The notes beneath the pieces were generated by a model. It was given only the letters and a program-made list of their open reading frames with translations. It made no database searches and was not told the origin of the DNA. From contig NZ_VDFU01000005.1 in the NCBI RefSeq assembly GCF_006152115.1, positions 173,696-237,695 of the forward strand: 64,000 nt of DNA, given 5' to 3'. Of the stretch, positions 17,385 to 28,186 are shown piece by piece. This stretch comes from Rubellimicrobium rubrum. GTDB taxonomy: Bacteria; Pseudomonadota; Alphaproteobacteria; Rhodobacterales; Rhodobacteraceae. A program made the translations under genes and the position numbers. Every line of letters begins with the position of its first letter. Within the stretch, counting starts at the first letter, position 1.

Positions 17385-18650
17385 TCAGGGCCGGATCGTT
17401 CCATCGCCCGTCACCAGATACTTGAAACTGGTCAGTTGCTCGGCCCCGACTGGCCCTCGGGCGTGGAGCTTGCCCGTGGCGATGCCGATTTCGGCTCCCA
17501 TGCCGAACTCTCCTCCATCCGCGAACTGAGTGGAGGCGTTGCGCATCAGGATGGCGCTGTCCAGCTGCGTCATGAACCGTTCGGCCGTGGCATCGCTTTC
17601 GGTCAGGATGGACTCGGTATGCCCCGATCCGTAGCGCTGGATGTGGGCAATGGCCTCATCCACACCGTCCACCAGCTTGGCCGCGATGATCATGTCAAGA
17701 AACTCGCGGCCGAAATCCTCCGGTGCGGCTTTCACCGTCCCTAGCACGTTGAGCAACTCGCCCTCGGTCCGGACCTCCACGCCGGCCCTGAGCAGATCTT
17801 CGATCAGGACGGGTCCGTGCTGAGTGTAGAAGCGCCAGTCAATCAGCAGGCATTCGGCTGCCCCGCAGACGCCGGTCCGCCGGGTCTTTGCGTTCAGCAC
17901 GACCTGTCGTGCCTTGTCGATGTCGGCGTCCTTGTCGGCATAGACGTGGCATATGCCTTCGAGGTGAGCGAAGACAGGAACCCTTGCCTCGGCTTGGACC
18001 AGTCCGACAAGCCCTTTGCCCCCTCGCGGCACGATGACGTCGATGTGCTGCACCGCACCCAGCATGGCTGAGACCATGGCCCGGTCCCGCGTCGGAACGA
18101 TCTGGATTGCGTCCTCGGGCAGGCCGGCCTCCCGCAAGCCCTGGGCAAGGCAAGCGTGGATGGCCGCCGAGGAATGCAGGCTTTCCGATCCCCCCCGCAG
18201 GATGACGGCATTCCCCGCCTGCAGGCAAAGCGCGCCTGCATCGGCCGTCACGTTGGGACGGGACTCGTAGATCACGCCGATCACGCCAAGCGGGGTGCTG
18301 ACCCGTTGAATGTGCAGGCCCGAGGGCACGTCCCACTCGGCCAGCACGCGCCCGACCGGATCGCTCTGGGCCGCGACGTTTCGCAGTCCGTCCACGATCG
18401 CCCGAATCCGGCGAGGGTCTAGGATCAGCCGGTCGATCATCGCGGAGGACAGGCCCCGAGCTTCCGCGAAGACCAGGTCCTCGGCATTGGCGTCCATGAT
18501 GGCCTGTTCGTTCGCCTCGATGGCATGGGCGGCCGAGATGAGGGCTGCATACTTCCGCTCGGAGTCGGCCGTGGCGAGAACCCGGGCCGCAGAGCGGGCG
18601 CGCGTCCCCATGTCGTCCATGAGGGAGCGTAGATCGGTATGGTCGAGCAT
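17385..18650 (-). CDS. proA: Gamma-glutamyl phosphate reductase
   Basis: ProA reduces gamma-glutamyl phosphate to glutamate semialdehyde with NADPH, the second step of proline synthesis. The 421-residue aldehyde-dehydrogenase-fold protein has [34 protein letters not shown] and the catalytic cysteine region [10 protein letters not shown]. The ATG at 18650 overlaps the proB stop (TGATG), which couples the two enzymes of the pathway. The open frame continues upstream without homology. Confidence 0.96.
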   Translation of the reverse strand: MLDHTDLRSLMDDMGTRARSAARVLATADSERKYAALISAAHAIEANEQAIMDANAEDLVFAEARGLSSAMIDRLILDPRRIRAIVDGLRNVAAQSDPVGRVLAEWDVPSGLHIQRVSTPLGVIGVIYESRPNVTADAGALCLQAGNAVILRGGSESLHSSAAIHACLAQGLREAGLPEDAIQIVPTRDRAMVSAMLGAVQHIDVIVPRGGKGLVGLVQAEARVPVFAHLEGICHVYADKDADIDKARQVVLNAKTRRTGVCGAAECLLIDWRFYTQHGPVLIEDLLRAGVEVRTEGELLNVLGTVKAAPEDFGREFLDMIIAAKLVDGVDEAIAHIQRYGSGHTESILTESDATAERFMTQLDSAILMRNASTQFADGGEFGMGAEIGIATGKLHARGPVGAEQLTSFKYLVTGDGTIRP

Positions 18651-19752
18651 CAGAGCACCATGTCGTCGCGGTGGATCAGGGCCGCCCGCCCCTTGTATCC
18701 CAAGATCGCCTCGATGTCCGCGCTCTTGCGGCCGGTCAACGCGCGGGCCTCCTCGGCCGTGTAGCGGGCCAGCCCAAGGCCCAGGCGGGTGCCTTCGGGC
18801 GAAAGGATCGCAACGGGGTCGCCTCGCCCGAAGCGACCTTGCACGGCCGTGATCCCGGCCGGCAGCAGGCTCTTGCCCTCGCCAAGGGCGCGGGCCGCGC
18901 CGGCGTCCACACGCAGTTCGCCCCGGGGCTTCATGGCGGCAATCCAGCGCTTGCGGGCGGCTTGTGGGTCCGTCTGGGCGCGGAACCATGTCGCATTCGC
19001 CCCTGCTTCAAGCGCCGACAAAGGGTGAAGCGAGGACCCCAGCGTGATCGCCATAGCGCAGCCAGCATCCGTCGCGACCTTAGCCGCCATGAGCTTTGTG
19101 ATCATCCCGCCCTTGGACAGGCCGGACACACCTTCGCCGGCCATGGCCTCGATCTCGGGCGTGATCCGGTCCACTGTTTCGAACCGCCGTGCGGCCGGGT
19201 CGGTGTGCGGGTTTCCGTCGTAGAAGCCATCCACATCCGACAGCAGGATCAGCACATCCGCGCCTGTGGTGACGGCGACCTGTGCTGCCAAGCGATCATT
19301 GTCGCCATAGCGGATCTCGTCGGTCGCGACCGTGTCGTTCTCGTTGACGATCGGAACCACGCCCAACGAGAGCATCGTCTCCATGGTCGCGCGGGAATTG
19401 AGATAGCGGCGCCGGTCCGTGGAATCCTCAAGCGTGACCAGCACCTGTCCGGTCACAATCCCGTGCGGAGCCAGTGCCTCCTCGTAGGCGCGGGCCAAGC
19501 GGATCTGGCCGACCGCCGCAGCGGCTTGCGACTGTTCAAGGGAAAGCCCTTGGCTCGGTAGTCCCAACACGCCTCGGCCTAGCGCGATGGACCCCGAGGA
19601 CACGAGAACGACCTGCGTTCCGCGCGCCTTCAGTCGAGCCACGTCGGATGCAAGGCTATGCAACCAGTGAGCCCGAAGTCCCGTGACCCGATCGACAAGC
19701 AGCGCGGACCCGATCTTCACAACTAGGCGCTGAGCGTCCGACAGGCTCGGCA

Positions 19753-19753
<1 letters not shown>
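18650..19753 (-). CDS. proB: Glutamate 5-kinase
   Basis: ProB phosphorylates glutamate to gamma-glutamyl phosphate and is normally feedback-inhibited by proline. The 367-residue protein has an amino-acid-kinase domain ([42 protein letters not shown]) and a C-terminal PUA domain (from about residue 275). The ATG at 19753 overlaps the obgE stop; an ATG four codons upstream is possible but would overlap obgE further. Order obgE-proB-proA with one-base overlaps implies a single transcript. Confidence 0.95.
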
Positions 19754-20841
<1,088 letters not shown>

Positions 20842-20897
20842 TCAAGCGTACGGAACGTCCTGGCTGTTCCCATGTTAGGCAGCAAAGGGGAACGCCG

Positions 20898-21653
20898 ATG
20901 GTCCGAGACAAAAGTATCCGCTGGGCGCTGGTGCTCGGGTTCGCCTTGGGGGGGTTCTTCGACGGCATCCTCCTCCATCAGATCCTGCAGTGGCATCATC
21001 TCCTGAGCCTTGTACCGGGTGCAGGCGACCTGACGCGGCAGGTCCTTTGGGACGGGCTTTTCCACGCCTTCATGTATCTACTGGCAGCCGCGGGCCTATG
21101 GGGTCTCTGGCGGGCCCACCGACGGCATCTCATGCCGACCGGGGCCGGCCTTGCAGGCGCGCTGGCCTTGGGCTTCGGGCTTTGGCATGTCACGGACGCC
21201 GTGCTGTCGCACTGGATCTTGGGTCTGCACCGCGTTCGGATCGAGGCTGAGGCGCCCCTGGCCTGGGATCTCGGGTGGCTGACGGTATTCGGCCTTGTCC
21301 CGATGGGGACTGGCTGGGTGTTTCTCCGACGTGGCCAAAACAATCCGCCTGGTCGGGGCGGCGCAGCGCTGGCCGCGCTGGTCATACTCTGCCTCGGATC
21401 GGGAGCCTGGGCCGCGCGCCCTTCGAATGCGCCCTACACCCTGGCCGTCTTCGCACCCAACCGCCCGCCAGAGCACATCGCGCGCGACCTCGCCAATCTA
21501 GGAGCGAACGTGGTCTGGTCGGGGCCGACCTTGCAGGTGGCGCTTCTCGACGTGCCAGCCCAGGAGCGTTGGGCCCTTTATCGGCACGGGGCCGTGTTTG
21601 TGAGCGGGACGGCGTTGCCTGCCGGCTGCCTGGGCTGGAGCGCGGCATCCTGA
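20898..21653 (+). CDS. DUF2243 membrane protein
   Basis: The 251-residue protein begins WALVLGFALGGFFDGILLHQILQWHH, the signature of DUF2243, and has about five membrane spans in its first 175 residues. A C-terminal soluble region (from about residue 176, after the segment LAALVILCLGSGAWAA) is not part of the usual short DUF2243 protein. It resembles an FxP-type periplasmic domain but I cannot name it. The conserved His residues near the membrane could bind metal or haem; this is speculation. It is on the opposite strand to the rpmA and obgE genes that flank it. Confidence 0.75.
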   Translation: MVRDKSIRWALVLGFALGGFFDGILLHQILQWHHLLSLVPGAGDLTRQVLWDGLFHAFMYLLAAAGLWGLWRAHRRHLMPTGAGLAGALALGFGLWHVTDAVLSHWILGLHRVRIEAEAPLAWDLGWLTVFGLVPMGTGWVFLRRGQNNPPGRGGAALAALVILCLGSGAWAARPSNAPYTLAVFAPNRPPEHIARDLANLGANVVWSGPTLQVALLDVPAQERWALYRHGAVFVSGTALPAGCLGWSAAS

Positions 21654-21784
21654 GGAACGCCGCCCCAAAAACGGGTCAACTGAACGAGCCGCTTGCTGGA
21701 TGCGGAACTTAAACCATCAAAGCAAGCTGCCGCTTTCCTTACGGAGCGCCGAACCCAGAGAAGTTGCTAGCCCCGAACCCTCAT

Positions 21785-22348
21785 CTATCGCTTGAGGGAC
21801 AGCGCGTAAGTCCATGTCGGGACGTTGATGCCACGAGCCACCGAGAACGATTCCGCGTCGCCCAGGTAGTCGAATCCGTTATGGGTCAGAACCCGAGCGG
21901 AACCCGGATTATCCTGGAACACTTCGGCGAATATGACCTCATCCCCATGGGGATTGGCGGCGATCAAAGCTCCGACAGCTTCGCTGGCAAGACCCGTGTT
22001 CCAGAATGGCGGAGCGATCCAGAACGTGATCTCGCTCTGGCGTCGCTCCATTCGGGTCAGGTAAACCAGGCCAAGCACCTCTCCCAGACCATGGGCCGAG
22101 CCGTCGAGCACCCACACGTCTTCGGTGCGGCTTGGCTGCGCAGCACGAGAGGTCATGGCCTCGGCAGCCCCTGGCGGAAAAGGATGGGGGATGGATCGGG
22201 TATTGCAGGCCACGCGTTTGTCACCGGCGTAATGGGCGATCAGTCCCGCGTCGGACTTCTGCATCGGTCTCAGGATGAAGCGTCCGGCCGGGATGACCGG
22301 CTGCGGCGTGACTGGATCAACCTGTGCCTTGACCACTGACTCGAGCAT
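21785..22348 (-). CDS. GNAT-family N-acetyltransferase (RimJ/RimL-like)
   Basis: The 187-residue protein has an acetyl-CoA-binding GNAT core: FILRPMQKSDAGLIAHY, FWIAPPFWNTGLASEAVGAL and DNPGSARVLTHNGFDYLG, as in enzymes acetylating ribosomal proteins or small amines. The start at 22348 is supported by GGGAGG eight bases upstream. The position downstream of rplU-rpmA is commonly held by such a GNAT in Rhodobacterales. The substrate is unknown. Confidence 0.85.
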   Translation of the reverse strand: MLESVVKAQVDPVTPQPVIPAGRFILRPMQKSDAGLIAHYAGDKRVACNTRSIPHPFPPGAAEAMTSRAAQPSRTEDVWVLDGSAHGLGEVLGLVYLTRMERRQSEITFWIAPPFWNTGLASEAVGALIAANPHGDEVIFAEVFQDNPGSARVLTHNGFDYLGDAESFSVARGINVPTWTYALSLKR

Positions 22349-22493
22349 GGCGGTGTCCTCCCCGACACCCACTGCTCCGGCGTAGGGCCGGAGGGTTCCG
22401 GACAATCTAAGCCCGGACTGAGGCGATTTCATGAAGCTATGTTGTGACTGGCGCAGCGGAACGGCTTCCCCAGAGAGACGCAGGCGGAAAAGA

Positions 22494-22525
22494 AATGGGG
22501 GACCGGAACGTTACCCGGCCCCCCA
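22494..22525 (-). terminator. Terminator after rpmA
   Basis: On the minus strand a GC-rich inverted repeat (ATGGGGGGCCGG with CCGGTCCCCCAT) closes an eight-base loop and is followed by TTCTTTT, about 22 bases after the rpmA stop. It should end most rplU-rpmA transcription before the GNAT gene. Confidence 0.75.
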
Positions 22526-22546
22526 TCCCGATTAGATCAGTTTAGC

Positions 22547-22816
22547 TTATTCAGCAGCCTGCGCGACGGGCGAGACGGATACGAAGGTCCGGCCCTTGAG
22601 TCCCTTGCGGAAGGTCACGTGACCCTCGGACACGGCGAAGATCGTGTGATCGGTCCCCATGCCCACGCCGGTGCCGGGCCAGATCTTGGTCCCGCGCTGG
22701 CGCACGATGATGTTGCCGGGAATGACCACTTGGCCCCCGTACTTCTTCACGCCGAGGCGGCGGCCGGCGCTGTCACGCCCGTTGCGGGAAGATCCGCCAG
22801 CTTTCTTGTGTGCCAT
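22547..22816 (-). CDS. rpmA: 50S ribosomal protein L27
   Basis: L27 reaches the peptidyl transferase centre with its N-terminus. The 89-residue protein has the invariant opening [16 protein letters not shown] and [14 protein letters not shown] [18 protein letters not shown]. It is the second gene after rplU, separated by 12 bases. Confidence 0.97.
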   Translation of the reverse strand: MAHKKAGGSSRNGRDSAGRRLGVKKYGGQVVIPGNIIVRQRGTKIWPGTGVGMGTDHTIFAVSEGHVTFRKGLKGRTFVSVSPVAQAAE

Positions 22817-22828
22817 CGGTCAGTCTCC

Positions 22829-23437
22829 TTAGGCGTTATCGGCCGAGTCGTCGGCCTTATCGGAAGATCCGGGCAGGAAGGCTGCGGCTGCGATCGCAGC
22901 GACCCCGGCGGCGGCAACTGCGGCAAGCGCCACCTTGCCTGTCCTGCTTTCGACCGCGTCCTCTACGACGTCCACTACCCTTTCGGCGGCATTCTCGACC
23001 CTGTCGAGAACCTCACCGGCTTCCTGGCGGACGGTCGAGGCTGCTTGGCGCACGCGCACCATCAAGCTGACCGGAGCCGCACCTTGGCCAGTGCCCGTGC
23101 CGATGGCGGCCTTGACGCCAGTACCCTCGGCTCCGCCGGCCAGGATGTCGGTCACGCGAAGCAGGGTGAGCTGCTGGCGGTGGCCCTTGGTCCGCTTGGA
23201 GGAATGCTTGCGGCGACGGCGGACGAAGTGAATGGTCTTCTCGCCCTTGATCTGATCGATCACGGTCGCCTGGACAGCAGCACCGGCCACGAAAGGCGCG
23301 CCGATCTGGTCGCCGACTATGAGGACTTCATTGAATTGGATCGTCTCGCCCGCCTCGGCGTCGAGTTTCTCGACGCGCAGGACGTCGCCCGACTGGACCC
23401 GGTACTGCTTGCCGCCGGTCTTGAGAACCGCGAACAT
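22829..23437 (-). CDS. rplU: 50S ribosomal protein L21 with a long hydrophobic C-terminal extension
   Basis: The first 103 or so residues are a normal L21 ([45 protein letters not shown]). The protein then runs on for about 95 residues to 202. This tail holds a Gly/Ala linker, a charged amphipathic segment ([21 protein letters not shown]) and a strongly hydrophobic stretch ([20 protein letters not shown]) before a short acidic end. L21 is normally about 100 residues. Some Rhodobacterales L21 proteins are known to be extended, but a tail resembling a membrane segment is odd. ATG 23437 is the standard L21 start. Confidence 0.93.
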   Translation of the reverse strand: MFAVLKTGGKQYRVQSGDVLRVEKLDAEAGETIQFNEVLIVGDQIGAPFVAGAAVQATVIDQIKGEKTIHFVRRRRKHSSKRTKGHRQQLTLLRVTDILAGGAEGTGVKAAIGTGTGQGAAPVSLMVRVRQAASTVRQEAGEVLDRVENAAERVVDVVEDAVESRTGKVALAAVAAAGVAAIAAAAFLPGSSDKADDSADNA

Positions 23438-23603
23438 ATGGTCTTCCTTTCCTGTTCCGCGCCCTGCGGCCCCCCTTGCAGGGAAGTTGTGGACCCTTTC
23501 GGGCCCGCCTCGGGCAGCGCGCCCCTGAAGGGCGTCCAATGATGCTGGGCGCAGCACAAAGCAGCGCGGGCCCTGCAAACGAATCCGCTTGCCGGGATGG
23601 CGG

Positions 23604-23632
23604 CTTATCTGCGCAATGGGACTCCAAGTCAA
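23604..23632 (-). promoter_or_regulatory. Predicted sigma-70 promoter of rplU-rpmA
   Basis: On the minus strand TTGACT and GATAAG are separated by 17 bases, a near-consensus housekeeping promoter. It would give a 5' leader of about 160 bases ahead of rplU, long enough for autoregulation, though I see no defined structure. Confidence 0.6.
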
Positions 23633-23654
23633 TATCATGGCCGGTGCCTGAACA

Positions 23655-23966
23655 ATGAGATACATCCCTTTCGGCGCGATGATCCTGCTGGTGGCCTGTA
23701 CGCACGGTCTGAACGTAGGTGCACTTGTAGATCCCGCTGACGCTCAACGGCGTGGTGCAGTCGAGTTGCGGGTCAAGTCCGACCTCCCCGCCATCCTCGC
23801 GGACGTCAATCAGGGGGGTGGCCCTTCCCTTTCGGCGGCCATGGACGCCGCGCAGGTACCCATCGCTGATCGCCCTGCACGATCACTCCAACTCCGGGGC
23901 GACCTGGCGCTCTTTCAGGCAAACCCCAGCGCCCTCGTGTCCACCTTGATCCTCTACGGCTCGTAG
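23655..23966 (+). CDS. Small putative lipoprotein
   Basis: The 103-residue protein has a short lipoprotein signal (IPFGAMILLVAC, lipobox LVAC with Cys15), so it is probably anchored to a membrane after lipid addition. The mature part is unremarkable and I do not recognise it. The start could also be the ATG at codon 8. It is divergent from rplU and shares its upstream region. Confidence 0.6.
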   Translation: MRYIPFGAMILLVACTHGLNVGALVDPADAQRRGAVELRVKSDLPAILADVNQGGGPSLSAAMDAAQVPIADRPARSLQLRGDLALFQANPSALVSTLILYGS

Positions 23967-24041
23967 CGCGAAGATTTCAGGATCACGGGTGCCCCATTCA
24001 GGGACGCTGGACGGGACCGTTGTTCCCTATCGAGTTGCCGC

Positions 24042-24896
24042 CTACAGCTGCGCAGTGGTCAGATACCGGGCTGCCACGAGCCCAAGCTTCCGCGAGACGT
24101 CGACCAATCTCTGATCGAACGCGTCGAAGACAGCCCGGTTCAGCGCCCGTCCGGGCTCCGTTTCCGAGAACTCCAAGTAGGCCTGGATATCCTCGTCAGA
24201 TGCGGGCTCGTACGCCTTGAGCAGGAATGAATACACCCACTCGGTCGTGTCGGCACGGATCTGCGCCTCCTGCGCCCACACGCCCGACAGGATATCATCT
24301 TCGGTCATGTCCGAGTTCAAGGCACCGCCATCCATCAAACCCAGGAAGTAGGCGACGTTCGCATTCATGGCGCCGGCGACATTCGTGTCCACAAGATCGT
24401 TGGTCTCCGCGTAGCGGCGCAGGAGGTCGATGCGGGGCGAGCCTTCGGCGATCGCGACGGCGGCTGCCTCCTTGGCCTGCTGCTCCACATCGTCGTCCAG
24501 CATGGCGGTTCTCGCATCGACCTCCAGCTTGGAAACCCGACGCCCATTCTCCGACTCGAGGAACGCTAGCATGGCCGACGTATCCTGCCCCTCGAGACCG
24601 GTCGCCAAGGAGTCTAGAACCTGATCGGCTAGATGGTTTTCATCATAGACGGTCGCGACGGCCTCCGACCATTCGGCAGGAGTCGTGCCGCCACCGAACA
24701 GCGATTCCGCCAAGGTCTCGCCGTACTCACGGCCCTCTTCAGCCATCAGGTCAATGACTTGGGGCAGCAGGAGAGCCTCGTAAATGGCCTCAACGGGGTC
24801 CGGTTGGTCGGTTGCAGCTTCAGATGCGACAGACTGGGCCAGCACTGGAGCGGCTCCAAGGACCAGGACCAAGGCGCCGGCAGTTCGGATGGACAT
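24042..24896 (-). CDS. Exported DUF2059 protein
   Basis: The 284-residue protein has a signal peptide (MSIRTAGALVLVLGAAPVLAQS) followed by an all-helical, acidic mature region. The C-terminal segment LEFSETEPGRALNRAVFDAFD matches the DUF2059 pattern (FY-T-GK replaced by EFSETEPGRA); a similar LAFLESENGRRVSKLE occurs earlier, so the repeat is doubled. Proteins of this family are periplasmic and of unknown role. The start is set at 24896, where the signal peptide begins. Confidence 0.75.
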   Translation of the reverse strand: MSIRTAGALVLVLGAAPVLAQSVASEAATDQPDPVEAIYEALLLPQVIDLMAEEGREYGETLAESLFGGGTTPAEWSEAVATVYDENHLADQVLDSLATGLEGQDTSAMLAFLESENGRRVSKLEVDARTAMLDDDVEQQAKEAAAVAIAEGSPRIDLLRRYAETNDLVDTNVAGAMNANVAYFLGLMDGGALNSDMTEDDILSGVWAQEAQIRADTTEWVYSFLLKAYEPASDEDIQAYLEFSETEPGRALNRAVFDAFDQRLVDVSRKLGLVAARYLTTAQL

Positions 24897-25073
24897 GGCT
24901 AGCAAGGCTCCGCGATACCACTGGCCGTCCAGCGGCCCTCAAAGGAGTCATAGTGATCTGCTCCCTCGCAGCCAAGCGACCGAAAGCGGACTGACGCGAT
25001 TGTCAGGCGCTAGGAGACTGGCTGAAGGGGGTTGCGTCTGTCCGCGCAGCCGACTAGATCGTTCCTCGGCCGC

Positions 25074-25163
25074 GGAGAGATGCCGGAGCGGTCGAACGGG
25101 GCGGTCTCGAAAACCGTTGAGGGTGCAAGCCTTCCCAGGGTTCGAATCCCTGTCTCTCCGCCA
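25074..25163 (+). tRNA. tRNA-Ser (anticodon CGA)
   Basis: The 90-base gene has the acceptor stem GGAGAGA paired with TCTCTCC, discriminator G and an encoded CCA at 25161-25163. The anticodon arm is GCGGT-CTCGAAA-ACCGT with anticodon CGA, reading UCG. A long variable arm, as expected for class II serine tRNA, precedes the T arm GGGTTCGAATCCC. Confidence 0.97.
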
Positions 25164-25358
25164 CCAGATCTCCTGTCCATGGCGTGTTGCTTGTCGGTCG
25201 TCTTACCCGACGTGGCAGCTTTTGCTGATCTGCAGGCATTCACCTCTTGCGCCAACAGCTGTGCACTGGTGAACGCCATCGCAGACAGCGGTAAGCTATT
25301 TACATGGAGGCAGCCCGAGCCGAAGTCTGGAATGCTTGGGGCCTGATCGCCCGGGCCA

Positions 25359-26495
25359 CTAACGGCGAGCGATCAGACGACGGGGCTCTTGGTTGAACGA
25401 GCGGGTCGAGTCGTTCTGCTGACCGCTGCCCATCCGATCGAGCGTCTGGATGACCTCGTTGATCTGTGTTGAGCCGATCGACTGTTCGCGGCAAGCCGAT
25501 GAAATTTCGGCAACGAGCGTAGCTGTCTGACGGATGTCGGTCAGGAGCTTGGTCACGCGGCTTCCGCCCTCTTCCGCGGCCGTCACCGCTTCGGACGCCA
25601 TGGCGGCCATTTCCGAAGCCGCTACCCCGGCGCGCTCGGCCAGCTTTCGGACCTCCGAAGCCACGACAGCGAAGCCTCGCCCATTCTCGCCAGCGCGGGC
25701 CGCCTCGACTGCAGCGTTCAGAGCCAGAAGATCCGTCTGGCGAGCGATCTCCTGAAGAACGCGGAGCTTGTCGGCGATCGTTCGAATGGCTGTGACCGTG
25801 CGCTGGACCGCCTTGCCATTCTCGTCGGCGCTCTCCGCGGAGGACGCAGCAAGGGTTTCGGTCCGTCCGGCGCTGTCCGCCGTCTGACGGATACTGGAGG
25901 TGATCTCCTCCATGGCAGAGGAAAGCTGTTCGATCGCGCGGCCCTGCTCTTGCGACAGAGCCAGCCGGGCGGCATCCGCCGCGTCCCGCTCGGCCGTGAT
26001 GGCCTCGATATAGGTCGAGATAGCAAGGTCCATGTCCAGAATTGCGTAACGGACGACGGCGCTGACCGCTGCGGTGGCGCGCTCTTCGCGGCGACGCCTG
26101 CTCCAGAAAGGGCCGCGCAGCATGCGGGGCAGCGCCTCGCGGATGACGCGTCCCAGGACCAAGCCGTAGGCCCCAAGATACCAGTTGGGCTCAAGCCCGA
26201 TTCGGGCATGGGTCTGACCGATGACCCGCGCCTTGTCGAGATAGGCGCCATCGAGCTGGGCGTTCAAGAGATGAGCCCAGTGCGCCGCCTGCCGGGCTTT
26301 CGTCCGCTCGACCTTGTCAGACGTGGGGAAATGGGCGGACACTTCGGGCGTCGCGGCGACATGATCGTAGAAGTCATCGAGCGCCCGGCCAATGGCATCC
26401 TTGAGGACGGGGAGGCTTGTTCGGGAAAGCTCCGCGTCCTTGGCCGTCAGTTGCATGAACTTGAGGCGCTGGGTCAGCTTCTGGTCGTCGGTCAT
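25359..26495 (-). CDS. Globin-coupled chemoreceptor (HemAT-like methyl-accepting protein)
   Basis: The 378-residue protein starts with a protoglobin sensor domain (about residues 15-160), in which [19 protein letters not shown] supplies the proximal haem ligand (His96) seen in HemAT. A chemoreceptor signalling hairpin follows, with the near-invariant tip [21 protein letters not shown]. There is no membrane segment, so it is a cytoplasmic oxygen or redox sensor that should signal to CheA/CheW. No che genes are nearby. The C-terminal end is short and has no methylation-region pentapeptide. MTDDQK at 26495 is the likely start. Confidence 0.9.
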   Translation of the reverse strand: MTDDQKLTQRLKFMQLTAKDAELSRTSLPVLKDAIGRALDDFYDHVAATPEVSAHFPTSDKVERTKARQAAHWAHLLNAQLDGAYLDKARVIGQTHARIGLEPNWYLGAYGLVLGRVIREALPRMLRGPFWSRRRREERATAAVSAVVRYAILDMDLAISTYIEAITAERDAADAARLALSQEQGRAIEQLSSAMEEITSSIRQTADSAGRTETLAASSAESADENGKAVQRTVTAIRTIADKLRVLQEIARQTDLLALNAAVEAARAGENGRGFAVVASEVRKLAERAGVAASEMAAMASEAVTAAEEGGSRVTKLLTDIRQTATLVAEISSACREQSIGSTQINEVIQTLDRMGSGQQNDSTRSFNQEPRRLIARR

Positions 26496-26825
26496 TCGTC
26501 GCACTCTGCTCCTGGATCTGACCCCTTCCCGATATGATCTCTTGGTTAACAGATGGTTTTGACGGCCTGCCGGACCTGCATGGGATGTCCAGCCGCCACG
26601 GCACCCGTCCTCTGGCTGGCCAGCGCGTTAACGGAGAAGGGTGAAGCCGGGGCAGCGATCCCTCACGAACATCCCATTCGCGAGATGCATGACCCGCAAC
26701 GGTCCCTAGAGGCCAGGACCGAGCCGCGCCTCTTGCGGATGGCACCTCCGCTGCGAACGAGAAAGGGCGGCCCTCTTGGACCGCCCCTAGAGGACATCTG
26801 GTCGGACATTCCTGCCCGGACGGCC
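26496..26825. other. Intergenic region without a gene
   Basis: No supported coding sequence is visible between the chemoreceptor start and the broken binding-protein gene. The only structure noted is the hairpin at 26762-26788. Confidence 0.6.
26762..26788 (-). terminator. Terminator downstream of the broken sugar-binding protein gene
   Basis: On the minus strand GGGGCGGTCC pairs with GGGCCGCCC (one bulge) around a short loop and is followed by TTTC. It lies about 40 bases after the ancestral stop codon of the pseudogene. Confidence 0.6.
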
Positions 26826-27770
26826 TCACTTAGAGCTCAGAAACCCCTGGATGTTGGCCGGAGTCACGAGCTGGAAGGGTTATACACCTTCTGCTCGACG
26901 GTTTCGCCCCGCACCAGAGCGAGCGCTGCATCGATCGCGCCCGACCCCTGCCCGGCGGCATCCTGGAACACAGTCACGTCCAGATCGCCGGCCTGCATGG
27001 CCGCAAGCGCGTCCTGGGTCGCATCGATGCCAGCGACGATCATCTCGTCCATCGACATCCCGGCAGACTTCATGGCCTGAATGCCACCGATCGCCATCTC
27101 ATCGTTGTTGGCGATGAACGCGTCGAATTCGACGCCAGCCGATAGCCAGTTCGCCATCAGATCGGTGGCCTACGTCCGGTTCCGGTTGGCCGTCTGCTCC
27201 TCCACGATCTGCATGAAGGCACAGTCGAGGGTGGCGATCACGTCTTGGATGTCCTGCGTGCGCTGAACGGCGGCTTGGTTCGAGAGTTCGCCCTGCATGA
27301 CGACGATCTTGGCTTCGGTCACGCCCTGCTCCTTCAGAAGCCGGCAGACTTCCTGGGTTTGCAGGGTGCCCGACTCGCGCTCGTCGGACGAGACGAAGGC
27401 CTGGTTGTCCGGCAAGGTATCGACGTTGATGGGCTGGCGGTTGACGAACACCAGCGGGACGCCGGCGGCTGACACCGCATCGATCATGGCCTGCGTGGCC
27501 GACGTGTCCAACGGGTTCACCACGATGGCGTCCACGCCCGCAGCGATGAAGTTCTGCACCTGGCTTAGTTGCTTGCCGACGTCATTAGTTGCATCCTCGA
27601 TTGTGACTTCGACCCTTTCAGCCCCTCGGCGTGTTCGGTCATGCCATTGCGCAATGTGATCAGGAAGTTGCCATCGAAAAGGGCCATCGACACCCCGATC
27701 GTTTCGGCCATCGCGCTCGTGGACAGGAGGCCGGCGATGCCGGCCAGGATCAGCGTCTTCTTTTTGTTAT
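26826..27770 (-). pseudogene. Ribose/galactose-type ABC substrate-binding protein, broken
   Basis: Fragments join into one RbsB-like periplasmic binding protein (Peripla_BP_4): signal peptide KKKTLILAGIAGLLSTSAMA, then VSMALFDGNFLITLRNGM, FIAAGVDAIVVNPLDT, FIANNDEMAIGGI and AALALVRGETVEQKVY. Four lesions are visible. There is no ATG, GTG or TTG at the expected start after GGAG. A one-base loss lies near 27612 (HAEGLKG shifts into VEVTIEDATND). An in-frame TAG occupies 27170-27172, where homologues have an ordinary residue. A second one-base loss lies near 26876, after VYNP, and the ancestral ending (FQLVTPANIQGFL) is legible in the next frame. No permease or ATPase partner is adjacent. Confidence 0.85.
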
Positions 27771-28186
27771 ATTCTCCAGTACGGCCTCCGGCTGCACCGC
27801 TCTTTATCTTGGGCCGGAAAGCCCCCTGTTCAGGGGCCTCGTTTCATGTGCTTCGATTCAAGGGCCCCGTGCAGGAACGCTCAAGCCAGAAGCGGGCGCG
27901 ATCGCGCCCCGAACCGGTGCGGTGACGGCAGGATGCGTCGGTCGTTGGCAAACATGGTCACCGCAGTCTCCCCCGCGCCGTTACCCTGCCGATCAGGCCC
28001 CGTTGTTTCGGAGACTCAGTTTCGGCACTACACTTCCTGCCTGGCGTCCCATGCCCCGTCCTGTCAACGCGAACCGGGCCCTTTCCCCTCAGCCCTGATG
28101 TTCGGAGCCAATGATCAATGACGAAATTATATCAGAGCGTGTCTTTCAGCGCCTGCATCGGCAAGTCCCTGATGGCGCCCGGCCGG
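27771..28186. other. Intergenic region without a gene
   Basis: About 415 bases lie between the broken binding-protein gene and the RND pump stop. I see no supported gene. A perfect CCCCTG-TT-CAGGGG hairpin at 27823-27836 may terminate minus-strand transcription of the pump operon, though it lacks a clear U-tract. Confidence 0.5.
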
